A DNA stretch of 64,000 bases from Tolypothrix campylonemoides VB511288 (GCA_000828075.3 JXCB02000023.1:324957-388956); one strand, 5' to 3'. Positions 19,180-28,575 are shown, counted from the stretch's first letter. Program-made: numbers and translations. The notes: generated by a model not told the origin, from the sequence alone.

Positions 19180-20157
19180 TTTATTCGTAAAAGGGACTGG
19201 GGAACTCGGGGCCCCCACGACCGGAGGGAGTGGGGATTAGGGGCAATGGGGATTAGGGCTTCGCGGCTCGAGTGAGCTTCGCCGAACGTCCGTGAGCGCT
19301 CAGCGGCTTGAGTGAGCGGCTCGGGTGAGCCTTCGCCGAACCCCTCGCCGAACTCCGAACGGATTGGGGTAGTGGTATATCAAACGAAAAATTATGTCCG
19401 GGGCAATAAAGAAAGCCCCTCCCAAATTTTGGGGCATTTCCCCCAACAACCGTCCCCAGTACCCAAACATTTACTCGCGGCATTCCTCCACCAACAAGTA
19501 CGTATCGTATGGTGGGGGAGGAATGCCGCGACCCGTTGATTTCATTTTTTGACTACAGGCGATGCCCCTTGCCTTCGCTCCGGGACACTGCGCTTGACGC
19601 TTTGTGGTGAATACCAAACCTATGTCCATCTCTGTCGTTGCTGATACAAAGTACGCAGCAATGCACATATTACTGCCGCCAATACATTACTCGTTTCCCG
19701 CCCAAAAATTACCGTAAGGTGTGCCGCAGAGCAGGGGAACTCTGGAGCGGGGGAGAAGAAACTACATCGGTAATCTTACACTCCTAATGGGAGTAATCAA
19801 TTTTTGTAAAGAAAATAGCGAGTTTCACGCAAAACTCTTATCAAAGATTGAAAATTAGGCAAAGGTTACTTAGGGTCGATGCAATTTATTTGATGTTAGC
19901 TAAATGCCCTAAATAGAGCAACATCACAAACGGTTTTAAGAAATATTAAGAAAGTTAATAACTTTTGCTAAGTTTATTTGATCTATGGCTTCTAATCATC
20001 AATTATTAGAATAGAAGCTTATTTTTTGTGATTTTGCAAGGCTACATTATGTAGCTTTGCGAGGAATGACTTTGTCATAGGAGGGCGTGCGATAGATGGC
20101 GATCGCCTTCATCCAACGTCCAGTGTCGAATTTTAACAATCATTTTATAACAAAATC
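19180..20157. other. Long intergenic region rich in repeats
   Basis: This 978-base spacer contains a GC-rich repeat block (about 19256-19365), the first copy of a dispersed element (19370-19545) and AT-rich sequence from 19760 onward, which probably holds the promoter for the gene at 20158. Short frames over 19253-19668 are repeat sequence, not genes. Confidence 0.5.
19370..19545 (+). repeat. Dispersed repeat element, copy A
   Basis: It contains ATATCAAACGAAAAATTATG, TCCGGGG, CCCAACAACCGTCCCCAGTA and, at its right, AGTACGTA followed by TGGTGGGGGAGG. The same blocks occur in the same order, inverted, at 44870-45060, and in part at 34490-34585. A hairpin with CGCGGCATTCCTCC arms frames 19477-19532. 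Confidence 0.75.
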
Positions 20158-20610
20158 ATGATTTCGCCTATGGAAGCCTCGATTTGTTTGTCACCACGCT
20201 ATCGCCTTGATGATGAATTACCTTGGCTTGAGGGAATTGACCCCAGTCGTCATTACTGGATTGCGGTAAATGGAGACACAAATCTCACCTTAGCGATTCC
20301 TGGATTAACGGTGTCCTCGATAAGTGAGTTGAAGCAGACTATCCGCGAGTTTCGGGCGCTACAACCTGGAGAACAAATGACTTTGGCTAGAGTTGCCAGT
20401 GCTTGCACAATTCACTGTGTTAGCCCAAACTGTTATGCTGTTGAAGCCCAAATCAATAACGCTTGGGTTTGGCATCTCTTTGACCAAGAAACTTTAGATA
20501 GTTTGTTGATGACTGCGCACCCAGATTGGCAATGCGCCCCTAAAGATATCGAACTAGGACGAAAGTTGCTCATGCGTTCTTTTCAGCAAGCAGCAGTTAT
20601 CAACAGCTAA
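20158..20610 (+). CDS. Conserved-type hypothetical protein (150 aa)
   Basis: A soluble 150-residue protein with no membrane segment or motif that I recognise. The frame has normal codon use and ends before a hairpin. It is convergent with the CTDH gene. Function unknown. Confidence 0.6.
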   Translation: MISPMEASICLSPRYRLDDELPWLEGIDPSRHYWIAVNGDTNLTLAIPGLTVSSISELKQTIREFRALQPGEQMTLARVASACTIHCVSPNCYAVEAQINNAWVWHLFDQETLDSLLMTAHPDWQCAPKDIELGRKLLMRSFQQAAVINS

Positions 20611-20631
20611 ACAAAATACCGAGATAATGAG

Positions 20632-20673
20632 ACGCACCTGACGCGCAGCAAAAGGTCTTCACGTCAGGTGCGT
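20632..20673. terminator. Hairpin between convergent genes
   Basis: Twelve-base arms ACGCACCTGACG (20632-20643) and CGTCAGGTGCGT (20662-20673) enclose an 18-base loop. It lies 20 bases after one stop and 17 bases from the other, so it could serve both convergent genes. The T run is short. Confidence 0.65.
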
Positions 20674-20689
20674 TTCTGTGTCAATCTCT

Positions 20690-21112
20690 TCACCGCCGCA
20701 AATTGAGTAACTCTTGGGGAGACGCTAAAAGTTTTATTCTTGTATAAAGAATTTCTTTTTGTTGGTTGAGGATAAATGTCCACAAGACATTGACACCACA
20801 CCAAGATGTTTGTGCTTTACCTCTAACCTGAAATTGGATTTGCTCCTCATTGAGTGTCTCGGTGACACCTTCACTAGGATAAGCTTTCACGTCTTGCGCC
20901 TCTTGTTGCAGATAGCTAATAATTGCATCTCGCCCCACAAAACCAGATTCAAACGGTGGATGCATAACACCATCCTCTGCAAACAAAGCAGCAGTTTCCT
21001 CGAACTTCCCTGTGTTCAAACTTAGGAAGTAACGCAGTATAGTTGGTTCTGTAATTCCCTCTATTTGGAGTGTTTCATCTACAGTTGTGGGTGTAAATTC
21101 AGCAGATGCCAT
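20690..21112 (-). CDS. OCP C-terminal domain homolog (CTDH), NTF2-like carotenoid carrier
   Basis: The 140-residue protein is an NTF2-fold domain matching the C-terminal half of orange carotenoid protein: EGITEPTILRYF (18-29), ALFAEDGVMHPPF, VGRDAIISYLQQEAQ (59-73), and the closing block KLLASPQELLNL. A cysteine at residue 105 (SWCGVN) sits where OCP has an aromatic residue. CTDHs known from Anabaena carry a cysteine there (C103) that controls dimerisation and carotenoid uptake and delivery. CTDHs take canthaxanthin or echinenone from membranes and hand it to HCPs. It lies 203 bases downstream of an HCP gene on the same strand, the usual CTDH-HCP pairing. Confidence 0.9.
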   Translation of the reverse strand: MASAEFTPTTVDETLQIEGITEPTILRYFLSLNTGKFEETAALFAEDGVMHPPFESGFVGRDAIISYLQQEAQDVKAYPSEGVTETLNEEQIQFQVRGKAQTSWCGVNVLWTFILNQQKEILYTRIKLLASPQELLNLRR

Positions 21113-21315
21113 AGATTTACCTGTATCACGCTAGCTCACAATTTATTTGAATACAAAAGCCACCGGACTTGAAAGCAACTTTCGACGTATATTACCCAAA
21201 TAAGCACAAATCATTTTTATGGTGCGTAGGGTTTAGATAAAATAAAAGTTCCCAGACAAAACAGCCCAGGAACGAGGAATGGAATATGGAAGGTTAGGAG
21301 GGTCTAGCAGGGAGA

Positions 21316-21837
21316 TTAGTCAGCTAGCGGATCAACACCCATGTCAGCTACTACTTTGCGGAAAACAGTAATTTGTTGACCAAAATCGAGTTGCTTAAGT
21401 TCTTCTAATACCTTTGCACCATCACGGGAAATTTTATAGCCGCTTGGCATGGGAACGACGAAGCCTTGAACCATAAGTTCTGATAATTCGTACCACAAAG
21501 CCAATTTGGTGTTATTGCTGAGAATACCGTAAGAGCGAGAAATCTGAGTATTTTTCTTAGCAGCCAGGTCACGCATCACCTGTAACTGCTCATCATGAGA
21601 CATTTTCTTAATTTGATTTAACAAACCTTCGGCTAACTGTAAACGCGCTGCACCTGTAGCTGCTGGTGTGATGGAACGACCCATCTCTGTATAAGCATAC
21701 CAAAGTACTGCCAACTGGTCGTCCACGCTTAAGCTTTGGAACACAGCCACGGTGGAAGTAACAGCATCACCAGGCTGAGTAGTGTAGTTGAAAGGATTGG
21801 GGTAACGGCTTTGTGCTGAATCAGTTGTAAAAGTCAT
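21316..21837 (-). CDS. Helical carotenoid protein (HCP; OCP N-terminal domain homolog)
   Basis: The 173-residue all-helical protein matches the OCP N-terminal domain: SVDDQLAVLWYAYTEMGRSITPAA (about 36-60), MSHDEQLQVMRDLA, and NNTKLALWYELSEL (about 108-121). Aromatic residues at carotenoid-contact positions (W/Y of LWYAY, W/Y of LALWYEL) are present. HCPs quench singlet oxygen, and one clade (HCP4) also quenches phycobilisomes. Position next to CTDH is the arrangement I know for HCP4 (Anabaena all4941/all4940), so HCP4 is the likely clade, by context rather than by alignment. Confidence 0.9.
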   Translation of the reverse strand: MTFTTDSAQSRYPNPFNYTTQPGDAVTSTVAVFQSLSVDDQLAVLWYAYTEMGRSITPAATGAARLQLAEGLLNQIKKMSHDEQLQVMRDLAAKKNTQISRSYGILSNNTKLALWYELSELMVQGFVVPMPSGYKISRDGAKVLEELKQLDFGQQITVFRKVVADMGVDPLAD

Positions 21838-22044
21838 GATTGCCCCACAGTCTATTAGTTATTACGCTGCAAATCAGTAGGAGGCTTGTATGTTTTTGTT
21901 GCCCCTTGATTTACATATTGCATTATTTCTTTACAATATGCAAATAAAATTTACAAATAGGATAAATAGCAAAAAGAAATAGGCGTATTGACTGAACGGT
22001 GTAGAATAGAAGAGCCAGACAGTGGGCAAATTAAAATAAGAGAA

Positions 22045-23001
22045 ATGAATCGATCCCCGGGAACAAACAGCACTGAGGTGAAAAAGAAAGCTCTAGAGTT
22101 GGGATTTCATAAGGTTGGAATTGCTGCAGTAGACGGGGAAGATGTCACACAGACGGAAAGATTGCAAGCTTGGCTAGCGCTTGGTTATGGTGCCGACATG
22201 GAATGGATGGCAAATCCCAAGCGCCAAGATATTCGTCAGGTTATGCCAGAGGTGCAAACTATAATTAGTGTCGCCCTTAACTACTACACACCTCAAAAGC
22301 GTCCCGAAGGAACAGAATACGCTAAAATTTCCCGTTATGCTTGGGGACGGGATTATCACAAAGTCATGCACAAAAAACTCAAGGCACTGACAACTTGGCT
22401 GCAAGGACTGCATGAAGGCATTCAGGCACGATACTATGCAGACACAGGTCCAGTGCAAGATAAAGTATGGGCGCAAAAAGCTGGCATCGGTTGGATTGCC
22501 AAGAATGGTAATGTGATAACGCGGGAATATGGCTCTTGGGTATTTTTAGGGGAAGTGCTGACGAATTTGCAGTTGGAGAGCGATCGCCCGCATACAGAAC
22601 ACTGTGGTAGTTGTACTCGTTGTATAGAAGCTTGTCCGACAGGCGCTATTACCCAACCTTTTGTGGTGGATGCCAATCGCTGCATTGCCTATCATACAAT
22701 TGAAAATCGAGATGAAGAATTGCCCCAGACAGTGACACCCCATTTACAGGGCTGGGTTGCTGGTTGTGATATCTGCCAAGAAGTTTGTCCTTGGAATCAG
22801 CGCTTCGCCAAAGAAACAGATGTTGCAGAGTTTGAGCCATACTCTGGGAATGTTGCCCCTAAACTGGTAGAATTAGCCCAAATCTCTGATCAGGAGTGGG
22901 ATAGACAATTTCCGGCATCGGCGTTGCGGCGGATTAAACCACAGATGTTACGACGGAATGCCCGTGCTAATCTAAACGCACTCCACAAGGCGAAAGAATG
23001 A
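22045..23001 (+). CDS. queG: Epoxyqueuosine reductase
   Basis: The 318-residue protein reduces epoxyqueuosine in tRNA to queuosine, the last step of the pathway, using cobalamin and iron-sulphur clusters. Both 4Fe-4S motifs are visible: CGSCTRCIEACP (about residues 193-204) and CDICQEVCP (about 240-250). The YADTGPVQDK block holds the catalytic aspartate. I start at ATG 22045, preceded by AAGAG; an upstream TTG at 21988 adds 19 poorly conserved residues. The stop overlaps the next ATG by four bases (ATGA), so translation is probably coupled. Confidence 0.93.
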   Translation: MNRSPGTNSTEVKKKALELGFHKVGIAAVDGEDVTQTERLQAWLALGYGADMEWMANPKRQDIRQVMPEVQTIISVALNYYTPQKRPEGTEYAKISRYAWGRDYHKVMHKKLKALTTWLQGLHEGIQARYYADTGPVQDKVWAQKAGIGWIAKNGNVITREYGSWVFLGEVLTNLQLESDRPHTEHCGSCTRCIEACPTGAITQPFVVDANRCIAYHTIENRDEELPQTVTPHLQGWVAGCDICQEVCPWNQRFAKETDVAEFEPYSGNVAPKLVELAQISDQEWDRQFPASALRRIKPQMLRRNARANLNALHKAKE

Positions 23002-23639
23002 CCCAGAAAGTAATTATTTTTGATTTTGATGGCACGATTGCTGATACAGTAGATGCTTTGGTGAGTATTGCCAATCGTTTAGCCCAAGAGTTTGGCTATA
23101 TACCAATCACTCAAGAAGAACTTGCCCTCCTGAGAAACTTGAGTTCTAGGGAAATCATCAAGTACTCAGGAATTTCAATTTTGAAAATACCTTTTTTGGT
23201 CAAAAAAGTTAAATCTGAGTTAAAAAACAAAATTAAAGAATTAAAGCCAATTTCAGGAATTAAAGAAACCTTAGTAGTGCTTAACAATAACGGTTACAGA
23301 CTAGGAATTATAACTTCTAATTCTCAAGACAATGTTACAGATTTTCTCAGAGTTAATGATTTAGATAACTTGTTTGATTTTGTTTACTCAGGTGTCACAA
23401 TCTTTGGAAAAACAACAATCATTAACAACGTATTAAAACAAAAACAAATCAAAACTCAAGAAGTTATTTATGTTGGAGATGAAACCAGAGATATAGAAGC
23501 ATCAAAGAAAGCAAATATTAAAGTTATTGCAGTAACTTGGGGTTTCAATTCACAGGAAGTTCTGGCAAAACAAAATCCAGATTTTTTGATTCATCATCCC
23601 TATGAATTATTTGAAGTGATAAAGGGACTAAGCCAATAA
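22998..23639 (+). CDS. HAD-family hydrolase (phosphoglycolate-phosphatase-like)
   Basis: The 213-residue protein has HAD motif I IFDFDGTIADT (6-16), motif II ITSNS near 109, and motif III YVGDETRDIEAS near 161. The cap is small and helical, as in Gph and PpaX enzymes. Translationally coupled to queG by a four-base overlap. Its composition is more AT-rich than queG, which may mean separate origins. Substrate not predictable. Confidence 0.87.
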   Translation: MTQKVIIFDFDGTIADTVDALVSIANRLAQEFGYIPITQEELALLRNLSSREIIKYSGISILKIPFLVKKVKSELKNKIKELKPISGIKETLVVLNNNGYRLGIITSNSQDNVTDFLRVNDLDNLFDFVYSGVTIFGKTTIINNVLKQKQIKTQEVIYVGDETRDIEASKKANIKVIAVTWGFNSQEVLAKQNPDFLIHHPYELFEVIKGLSQ

Positions 23640-23883
23640 CTTTGACATAACTGAAGTTACAGAAGTTTTTGCCATCAAAATTCGACAAAATCGACAAAAT
23701 GCAAAATAAATAAAGTAACTGTATACTTTGTAAATCTATCAAAAGTTATAAAAGTCAATCTAAGTCCTTAGGTTGACGATTTTACTGCTTGTATTAAGAA
23801 TAATAAAGCTCAGTATCAGAGTAGCTCTCAATACTAACGCTTCGAGTCATTCAGGAAAAACACCTAAACATAGAAAGGTAATT

Positions 23884-24201
23884 ATGGCTAACACAAACCA
23901 AGCAGCTGATCTCGATGCCACCATCTCTGCTTTACAAGGAGATATCACTTCTCTACCTGCTGAACAAGTCATTGCTGTAATTGACAGTTGGCAACAACAG
24001 CTTCAAGGAAATGATATTGCAGAGGACTTGGGTGAACTCAAACAGGCACTCACTAACGGTGATAAAGCATCAATCTCCAAAATTCTCACTGATTTGGGCG
24101 AAGACACAAAGGGTGCAGCAGCTGATGCAACAGGTGATGTTGCTACTAAGGTGAAGCAACTTGGCGATTTGCTGCTGAAAGCAGGCAACTCTGTTAAGTA
24201 A
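23884..24201 (+). CDS. Small helical hypothetical protein (105 aa)
   Basis: A short acidic, Ala/Gln/Asp-rich protein predicted to be helical, with repeated DLGExxKxA patterns. I start at ATG 23884 (AAGG before it), not at the frame opening at 23773. A strong terminator follows. Function unknown; it lies between the queG pair and the second HCP gene. Confidence 0.65.
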   Translation: MANTNQAADLDATISALQGDITSLPAEQVIAVIDSWQQQLQGNDIAEDLGELKQALTNGDKASISKILTDLGEDTKGAAADATGDVATKVKQLGDLLLKAGNSVK

Positions 24202-24238
24202 TTTTTACTAGTTTTCTAACTTCTATCATAAAATTATT

Positions 24239-24272
24239 AAAAGCTCAACTTGTATGATGTTGAGCTTTTTTA
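24239..24272 (+). terminator. Rho-independent terminator
   Basis: Arms AAAAGCTCAAC (24239-24249) and GTTGAGCTTTT (24259-24269) with a 9-base loop run into T residues, 38 bases after the stop at 24201. The A-rich left side would also let it work for the convergent gene at 24303. Confidence 0.9.
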
Positions 24273-24302
24273 AAATTGATTCTTTATTAAAAACAAACAA
24301 TT

Positions 24303-24677
24303 TTACTTTTTCGGTTGACCCTTTTCCAAAGCTTTTTCTATCAAATCGTTAGTGACGTTGGTTGCACCTTCATTTCTGGAACCGGCAACATCCTTTGCCA
24401 TATTTAAGTAATCATCGGGATTACCAGTTGGCGGGGCTTCCGTTTTTGTCTGTTGAGGTTCATGCACTTCCTGCTTAGGTGCAGTCGCTTCTTGGGCTGC
24501 TTTTGCGCCTTCACCAGTTCGGTCAATTTCACTGACGCTGAGTCGCTGTGCAGCTTGATAATCTGCTTCAATATCGACGCTTGGCGTTTTCTCTTCACCG
24601 CTAGCGATATTGTCAGCCGCTAATTGTGCATCATGAGTAGGAGCTTGTGATGGATTGGGCTTGATTTCATCAGGCAT
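24303..24677 (-). CDS. Small hydrophilic hypothetical protein (124 aa)
   Basis: A Pro/Glu/Ala/Lys-rich, probably disordered 124-residue protein. GGAGGAG lies six bases before ATG 24677, which decides the start over the opening at 24707. No family recognised. Confidence 0.6.
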   Translation of the reverse strand: MPDEIKPNPSQAPTHDAQLAADNIASGEEKTPSVDIEADYQAAQRLSVSEIDRTGEGAKAAQEATAPKQEVHEPQQTKTEAPPTGNPDDYLNMAKDVAGSRNEGATNVTNDLIEKALEKGQPKK

Positions 24678-24892
24678 TATTAACTCCTCCAAAAATTTCT
24701 CTATCAATGCCGCATTCTAACAAAGTAGACTCTTCCATCCTTGGCATCCCTAGATAGATTTTTGCCTCTATTAAAAGGCAGAGAAAAGCCAAAATCTCCA
24801 ATTTTTAAAACTCTTTCTCTTGGGGGTCGATACTGATTCTCAAACTCTGATACGCCTTAGTTTGACTTGTTAAATAGCTTTGGAGATAAATT

Positions 24893-25423
24893 ATGACTGC
24901 AAATTACGATAAAAATGTTCCTCAAGCTTTAAGCAATGAAACTCAAAAAGTTGTAGAAGCATTTAACCGCTTAGATACTGATGCCAAACTCGCTTGGCTG
25001 TATTTTGTTTATAAGAAAATGGGGGACTCAATTACTCCAGCGGCTCCTGCTGCTGGCGAACCAGAACTAGCGCCAAAGCTGTTAGGAAACTATTATGAAT
25101 TGTCTGACGATGAACAACTTTCAATTATGCGGCAAATTGTCAACCGCGAGGATACGGAATATTCTCGTGCCTATGGTGCTATAAAAGAAAACAACCAGCT
25201 CTTTGTTTGGTATGTTTGGGCGGTATCTATGGGCAATCAAGTCGTTGATATGCCACAAAACTACAAAGCAACTGACGCAATTAACAATGTACTTTCCCAA
25301 ATAGAAGGACTCGATTTTGAAGAGCAAATGTCTGTGCTGCGGACAATTGTCGGTGAAATGGGCTACACCGACGTTAAGCCGATTGAAACGCAAGCGCAAA
25401 CTGGCAAAACGTCAAGCCTTTAG
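24893..25423 (+). CDS. Second helical carotenoid protein (HCP paralog)
   Basis: The 176-residue protein is a second OCP N-terminal-domain homolog: TDAKLAWLYFVYKKMGDSITPAAP (about 27-50), LSDDEQLSIMRQIV, and NNQLFVWYVWAVSMG (about 100-114). It differs substantially from the HCP at 21316, so it is a different clade rather than a recent duplicate. It carries a polar C-terminal tail of about 15 residues and no NTF2 domain. HCPs bind one ketocarotenoid and act in singlet-oxygen quenching. No CTDH adjoins it directly. Confidence 0.9.
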   Translation: MTANYDKNVPQALSNETQKVVEAFNRLDTDAKLAWLYFVYKKMGDSITPAAPAAGEPELAPKLLGNYYELSDDEQLSIMRQIVNREDTEYSRAYGAIKENNQLFVWYVWAVSMGNQVVDMPQNYKATDAINNVLSQIEGLDFEEQMSVLRTIVGEMGYTDVKPIETQAQTGKTSSL

Positions 25424-25499
25424 TTAGTAAAGACTAGTGGCTAATGGCTAATAGCTAATAACCATGAGCAGTTAGTTATTAGCCATTCAATGAAAATTA

Positions 25500-25919
25500 T
25501 TAATTCTCTGTTATTAATGTGTTGACCAACCATTTACCGATAACCTTTTCCATACAAGTTTCTCCTTTGGTAAAGCCAAGTTTTTTGTAAAAATTTAAAG
25601 CTGTATCTGTAAATAAACAAATATGCTGACCCTGTAACTCGTCCAATAGCATTCGCATCATTGTGCTGGCAATTCCTTGGCGACGATAGGGCGTAAATGT
25701 CCAGACATCAACTATGTAAGCATTACAAATTCCATCAGATAGCACGCGAGCGGTGCCAATAATACGATTCTCTGCATAAGCGATACAAGTCGCGTAACTG
25801 TTGGCAAACGATGCTCTAAGCTGTTGAGGGCTTCTACCGTTGTCAAATTTATCTTGACTGAGCGTTGTTTTCATCTCTTGCCAGTCAACATTTTTAAGAT
25901 TGCGTTTGTAGGTCAGCAT
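25500..25919 (-). CDS. GNAT-family N-acetyltransferase
   Basis: The 139-residue protein has the GNAT core: IGTARVLSDG (strand 4), YIVDVWTFTPYRRQGIASTMM (about 68-88, with the acetyl-CoA loop RRQGIA), and FYKKLGF near 110. Substrate unknown. A spacer rich in CTAATGG-type heptamers separates it from the second HCP gene. Confidence 0.85.
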   Translation of the reverse strand: MLTYKRNLKNVDWQEMKTTLSQDKFDNGRSPQQLRASFANSYATCIAYAENRIIGTARVLSDGICNAYIVDVWTFTPYRRQGIASTMMRMLLDELQGQHICLFTDTALNFYKKLGFTKGETCMEKVIGKWLVNTLITEN

Positions 25920-26021
25920 TACACTACAGACAAATACATTTGTAGTTATTAATATATAGCAACAGCCAAGGTGGTTAGGACATTAACAGATGATAAAACC
26001 TAGACACAAAAAGGCTTTTCA

Positions 26022-26060
26022 CCCAGTCCCCAGTCCCCAGTCCCCAGTCCCCAGTCCCCT
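26022..26060. repeat. STRR heptamer array (CCCAGTC)
   Basis: Five consecutive CCCAGTC heptamers. This is the classic short tandemly repeated repetitive sequence of heterocystous cyanobacteria. Confidence 0.9.
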
Positions 26061-26132
26061 GCTATACTACAAAGTTTTACAAAAGTTTCAATAAGCAAAG
26101 ATGACTAATTCTTGAGCATTTGACAGAGTTTA

Positions 26133-26849
26133 TTATGACAACTTAGTATAAGCTGCGTGTTCCTTGGATGGGGGCTTTGTGTTAGAGAAAAGCCGCCCTA
26201 CTAACTCAGCACGAGACGAAACTTCAAGCTTTCGGAACATCCGTTTTAGGGCTTGCTTAACAGAATTTTCAGTAATCCAAAGGGCTGCACCAATTTCAGC
26301 ACTTGTTAGTCCTTGTGCCACCAGTTCGGCAATTTCAATTTCACGCGGCGTTAAACGGTTAATATTTGAAGAATTGAATAGAGTTGGTTGCGACTGTATC
26401 TTTGTTAGCCAAGTGGACAGATGCAGGCACAGGGCACTCAAATCAGCCAAATCCCGAGGATTAAAAGCAGGAGTCCCTCGATCGCGCGTAAAGCCAACTC
26501 CGCCAACAAGATGACCATTGCTGACAATAGGTCCAGCCATCACATGTCCATGATCAGAACGCGGACAAATCATTTTCCATGCTCTAGGAGGTAACAGCAA
26601 CTCTTCGTGAACTGGGGCATGTTGCTCAACCACGTAGCGCAAGACAGGATTGTGTTCTACAGATAAAGCTCGTTTAACGATGCTTGGAAGATTGGAATCG
26701 ACAGAGGGAAGTTTATCAAAGAAAAAAAGCCCCCAACGTTGGGCGACAAAGTACTCACCAACTTTAACCATAACGTGCTGTCGTAGTTCTTCTTCGTCAC
26801 GAGCGGAGGCGATCGCTCCAAATAAAGACTGCAAAGAATTTGCCATCAT
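26133..26849 (-). CDS. LuxR-family regulator with GAF-like N-terminal domain
   Basis: The 238-residue protein has an N-terminal sensor-like region (about residues 10-150, GAF-like, with GHVMAGPIVSNGHLVGGVGFTR) and a C-terminal LuxR helix-turn-helix (about 165-222; LTPREIEIAELVAQGLTSAEIG...SVKQALKRMFRKL). No receiver domain is present, so it is not a response regulator. Its divergent neighbour is a truncated rhodanese gene, which may have been its original partner. Confidence 0.85.
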   Translation of the reverse strand: MMANSLQSLFGAIASARDEEELRQHVMVKVGEYFVAQRWGLFFFDKLPSVDSNLPSIVKRALSVEHNPVLRYVVEQHAPVHEELLLPPRAWKMICPRSDHGHVMAGPIVSNGHLVGGVGFTRDRGTPAFNPRDLADLSALCLHLSTWLTKIQSQPTLFNSSNINRLTPREIEIAELVAQGLTSAEIGAALWITENSVKQALKRMFRKLEVSSRAELVGRLFSNTKPPSKEHAAYTKLS

Positions 26850-26945
26850 CGTTGCTACAAAATGTACTCGTTCGAGGACTAGGCGCGTCAGAAAATCAAT
26901 CTTACTCTAACTTCATCACAGTTACAGAGCAAGGAGTCACGCCGA

Positions 26946-27110
26946 ATGTCATTGGTAAATTATGCTCATCCTGAAGTTTTTGTAGACACTCAATGGGTTG
27001 CCGAGCATTTGAGCGAAGTGCGTCTTATCCAAGTGGATATGGATGCAACGGCATATGATGGTCACATTAAAGGTCATCCCACAAAGGCTTTCTTAAATTC
27101 CAATATGTAA
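26946..27110 (+). pseudogene. Truncated rhodanese-type sulfurtransferase
   Basis: A 54-residue frame begins [18 protein letters not shown] and continues [17 protein letters not shown], the N-terminus of cyanobacterial thiosulfate sulfurtransferases, then departs from the family and stops. Intact members have about 280 residues with an active-site cysteine near residue 230, all missing here. It keeps a good ribosome site (AAGGAG before ATG 26946). The next 180 bases show no rhodanese sequence and hold a repeat, so a deletion or insertion removed the rest. Confidence 0.8.
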
Positions 27111-27303
27111 CTGAAAGGACGATTAGCTTAGCGTTTCGTTCTGGGAGTAGCGCGATGACCCTTGTGATATGTGTTGCATCAGGAGCGATTGCCCAAGGGG
27201 CAGTGCGCTTTGCGCAATCGCTCTGGCGTAAGTTACAGTCTGCCAATACCGCTGATATTTTTTAGCAGTAAGTGGTTATAAATGCACTTTGCCAATACTA
27301 GTT

Positions 27304-27847
27304 ATGAAGACAGTGGACATCTTGCTGGAAACTGAACGATTGATTCTGCGACGTTTGACTGATGCTGACGCGGAAACTGTGTATGCGATTAAGCTAGAGA
27401 TGACTGAGTTGAATCATCCGTTAACGCTGGATAACATCCGTAATCGCTGGTTGCCGAATATCTTAGCCTACTATAAACAAGGATATGGATTCGGTTATTG
27501 GGCTGCTATTGAGAAAGCGACCAGCGAGTTTATTGGTTGGTTCTATTTCCGGTCTGCTCCAGATGAGCTTACTGACACTGCGATCGGCTATTTTCTACGA
27601 CGATCAGTTTGGAGCAAGGGATATGCAACAGAAGGGGCGCGGGCACTCATCCGAAAAGGGTTTACCAAGTGGCAAGTCAGCTAGCTGTGTTGCAGCAACT
27701 GCGCTCGCTACCAACAAAGCATCGATCCGGGTGATGGAGAAAGTGGGACTTCAATTTGAGAAACGGTTTGCGGCTGATGAGTATGGAACACAAGCCGTTC
27801 GATATTGTCTATCGAGGCAGGAGTTTAATGCAGGTGTTTCTAGATAA
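27304..27847 (+). pseudogene. GNAT-family acetyltransferase, frameshifted
   Basis: The first frame (27304-27684) encodes a RimJ/RimL-type GNAT N-terminus: ETERLILRRLTDAD, FGYWAAIEK, and WSKGYATEGARALI. It ends early after FTKWQVS. The C-terminal part resumes in the next frame (from about 27690) with TNKASIRVMEKVGLQFEKRF and stops at 27847. A one- or two-base indel near 27675-27695 explains both. A sequencing error is possible. Confidence 0.8.
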
Positions 27848-27873
27848 AATACAGGAGCGCGAATTTATTCACA

Positions 27874-28575
27874 ATGAAAGATCAAAAGCCATCTATTGTT
27901 TTTGACCAAGAACGTGCTTCTTCCTATGACAAGCGGTTCGCTAAATTGGCTCCTATGCGCGATGCACTTCATTTGTGTATCCGCATTGTACTTTCTGAAC
28001 TTCCTGACGATGCACGGATTCTCTGCGTCGGCGCGGGAACCGGCTTGGAATTGATTGACCTCGCCCAAACATTTCCGCAATGGCAGTTCACCGCAGTAGA
28101 GCCTGCGGCACCGATGCTGGACATCTGTCGCCAGAAAGCCGAAGCTTGTGGTATCACATCACGCTGCACTTTCCACGAAGGTTATCTCGACTCGCTTCCC
28201 GCATCGGACTCTTTCCATGCAGCAACCTGCCTTTTGGTTTCTCATTTCTTTATGCAGCAGGAGGAACGGCGCAACTTCTTTCGCCAAATCGCTGCACGTC
28301 TTCTCCCTGATGGATACCTGGTGAGTTCTGATTTAGCTTCTGATATGTCTACCGCGTCTTACCAAAGCCTTTTAGCAGTTTGGCTGCGGATGCTTAGATA
28401 TGCTGAAACGCCTGCCGAGGAAATTGAAAAATATGTCACCTCGTATGGGCGGGATACCGCCATACTACCGCCGCAGGAAGTTGAATCTATTATTGCATCA
28501 AGTGGCTTCGACACGCCTGTATTGTTCTTCCAGACTCTCCTCATTCATGCGTGGTATGCCAAGCGAACTGCCTGA
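27874..28575 (+). CDS. Class I SAM-dependent methyltransferase
   Basis: The 233-residue protein has motif I ILCVGAGTGLELIDLA (about 49-64), an acidic post-motif II AVEPAAPML, and a LLPDGYLVSSD segment near 145. Substrate is not predictable. Its G+C content and codon use look higher than those of the AT-rich neighbours, and it follows a frameshifted GNAT, so an accessory, transferred origin is plausible. It converges with the ABC ATPase gene. Confidence 0.85.
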   Translation: MKDQKPSIVFDQERASSYDKRFAKLAPMRDALHLCIRIVLSELPDDARILCVGAGTGLELIDLAQTFPQWQFTAVEPAAPMLDICRQKAEACGITSRCTFHEGYLDSLPASDSFHAATCLLVSHFFMQQEERRNFFRQIAARLLPDGYLVSSDLASDMSTASYQSLLAVWLRMLRYAETPAEEIEKYVTSYGRDTAILPPQEVESIIASSGFDTPVLFFQTLLIHAWYAKRTA

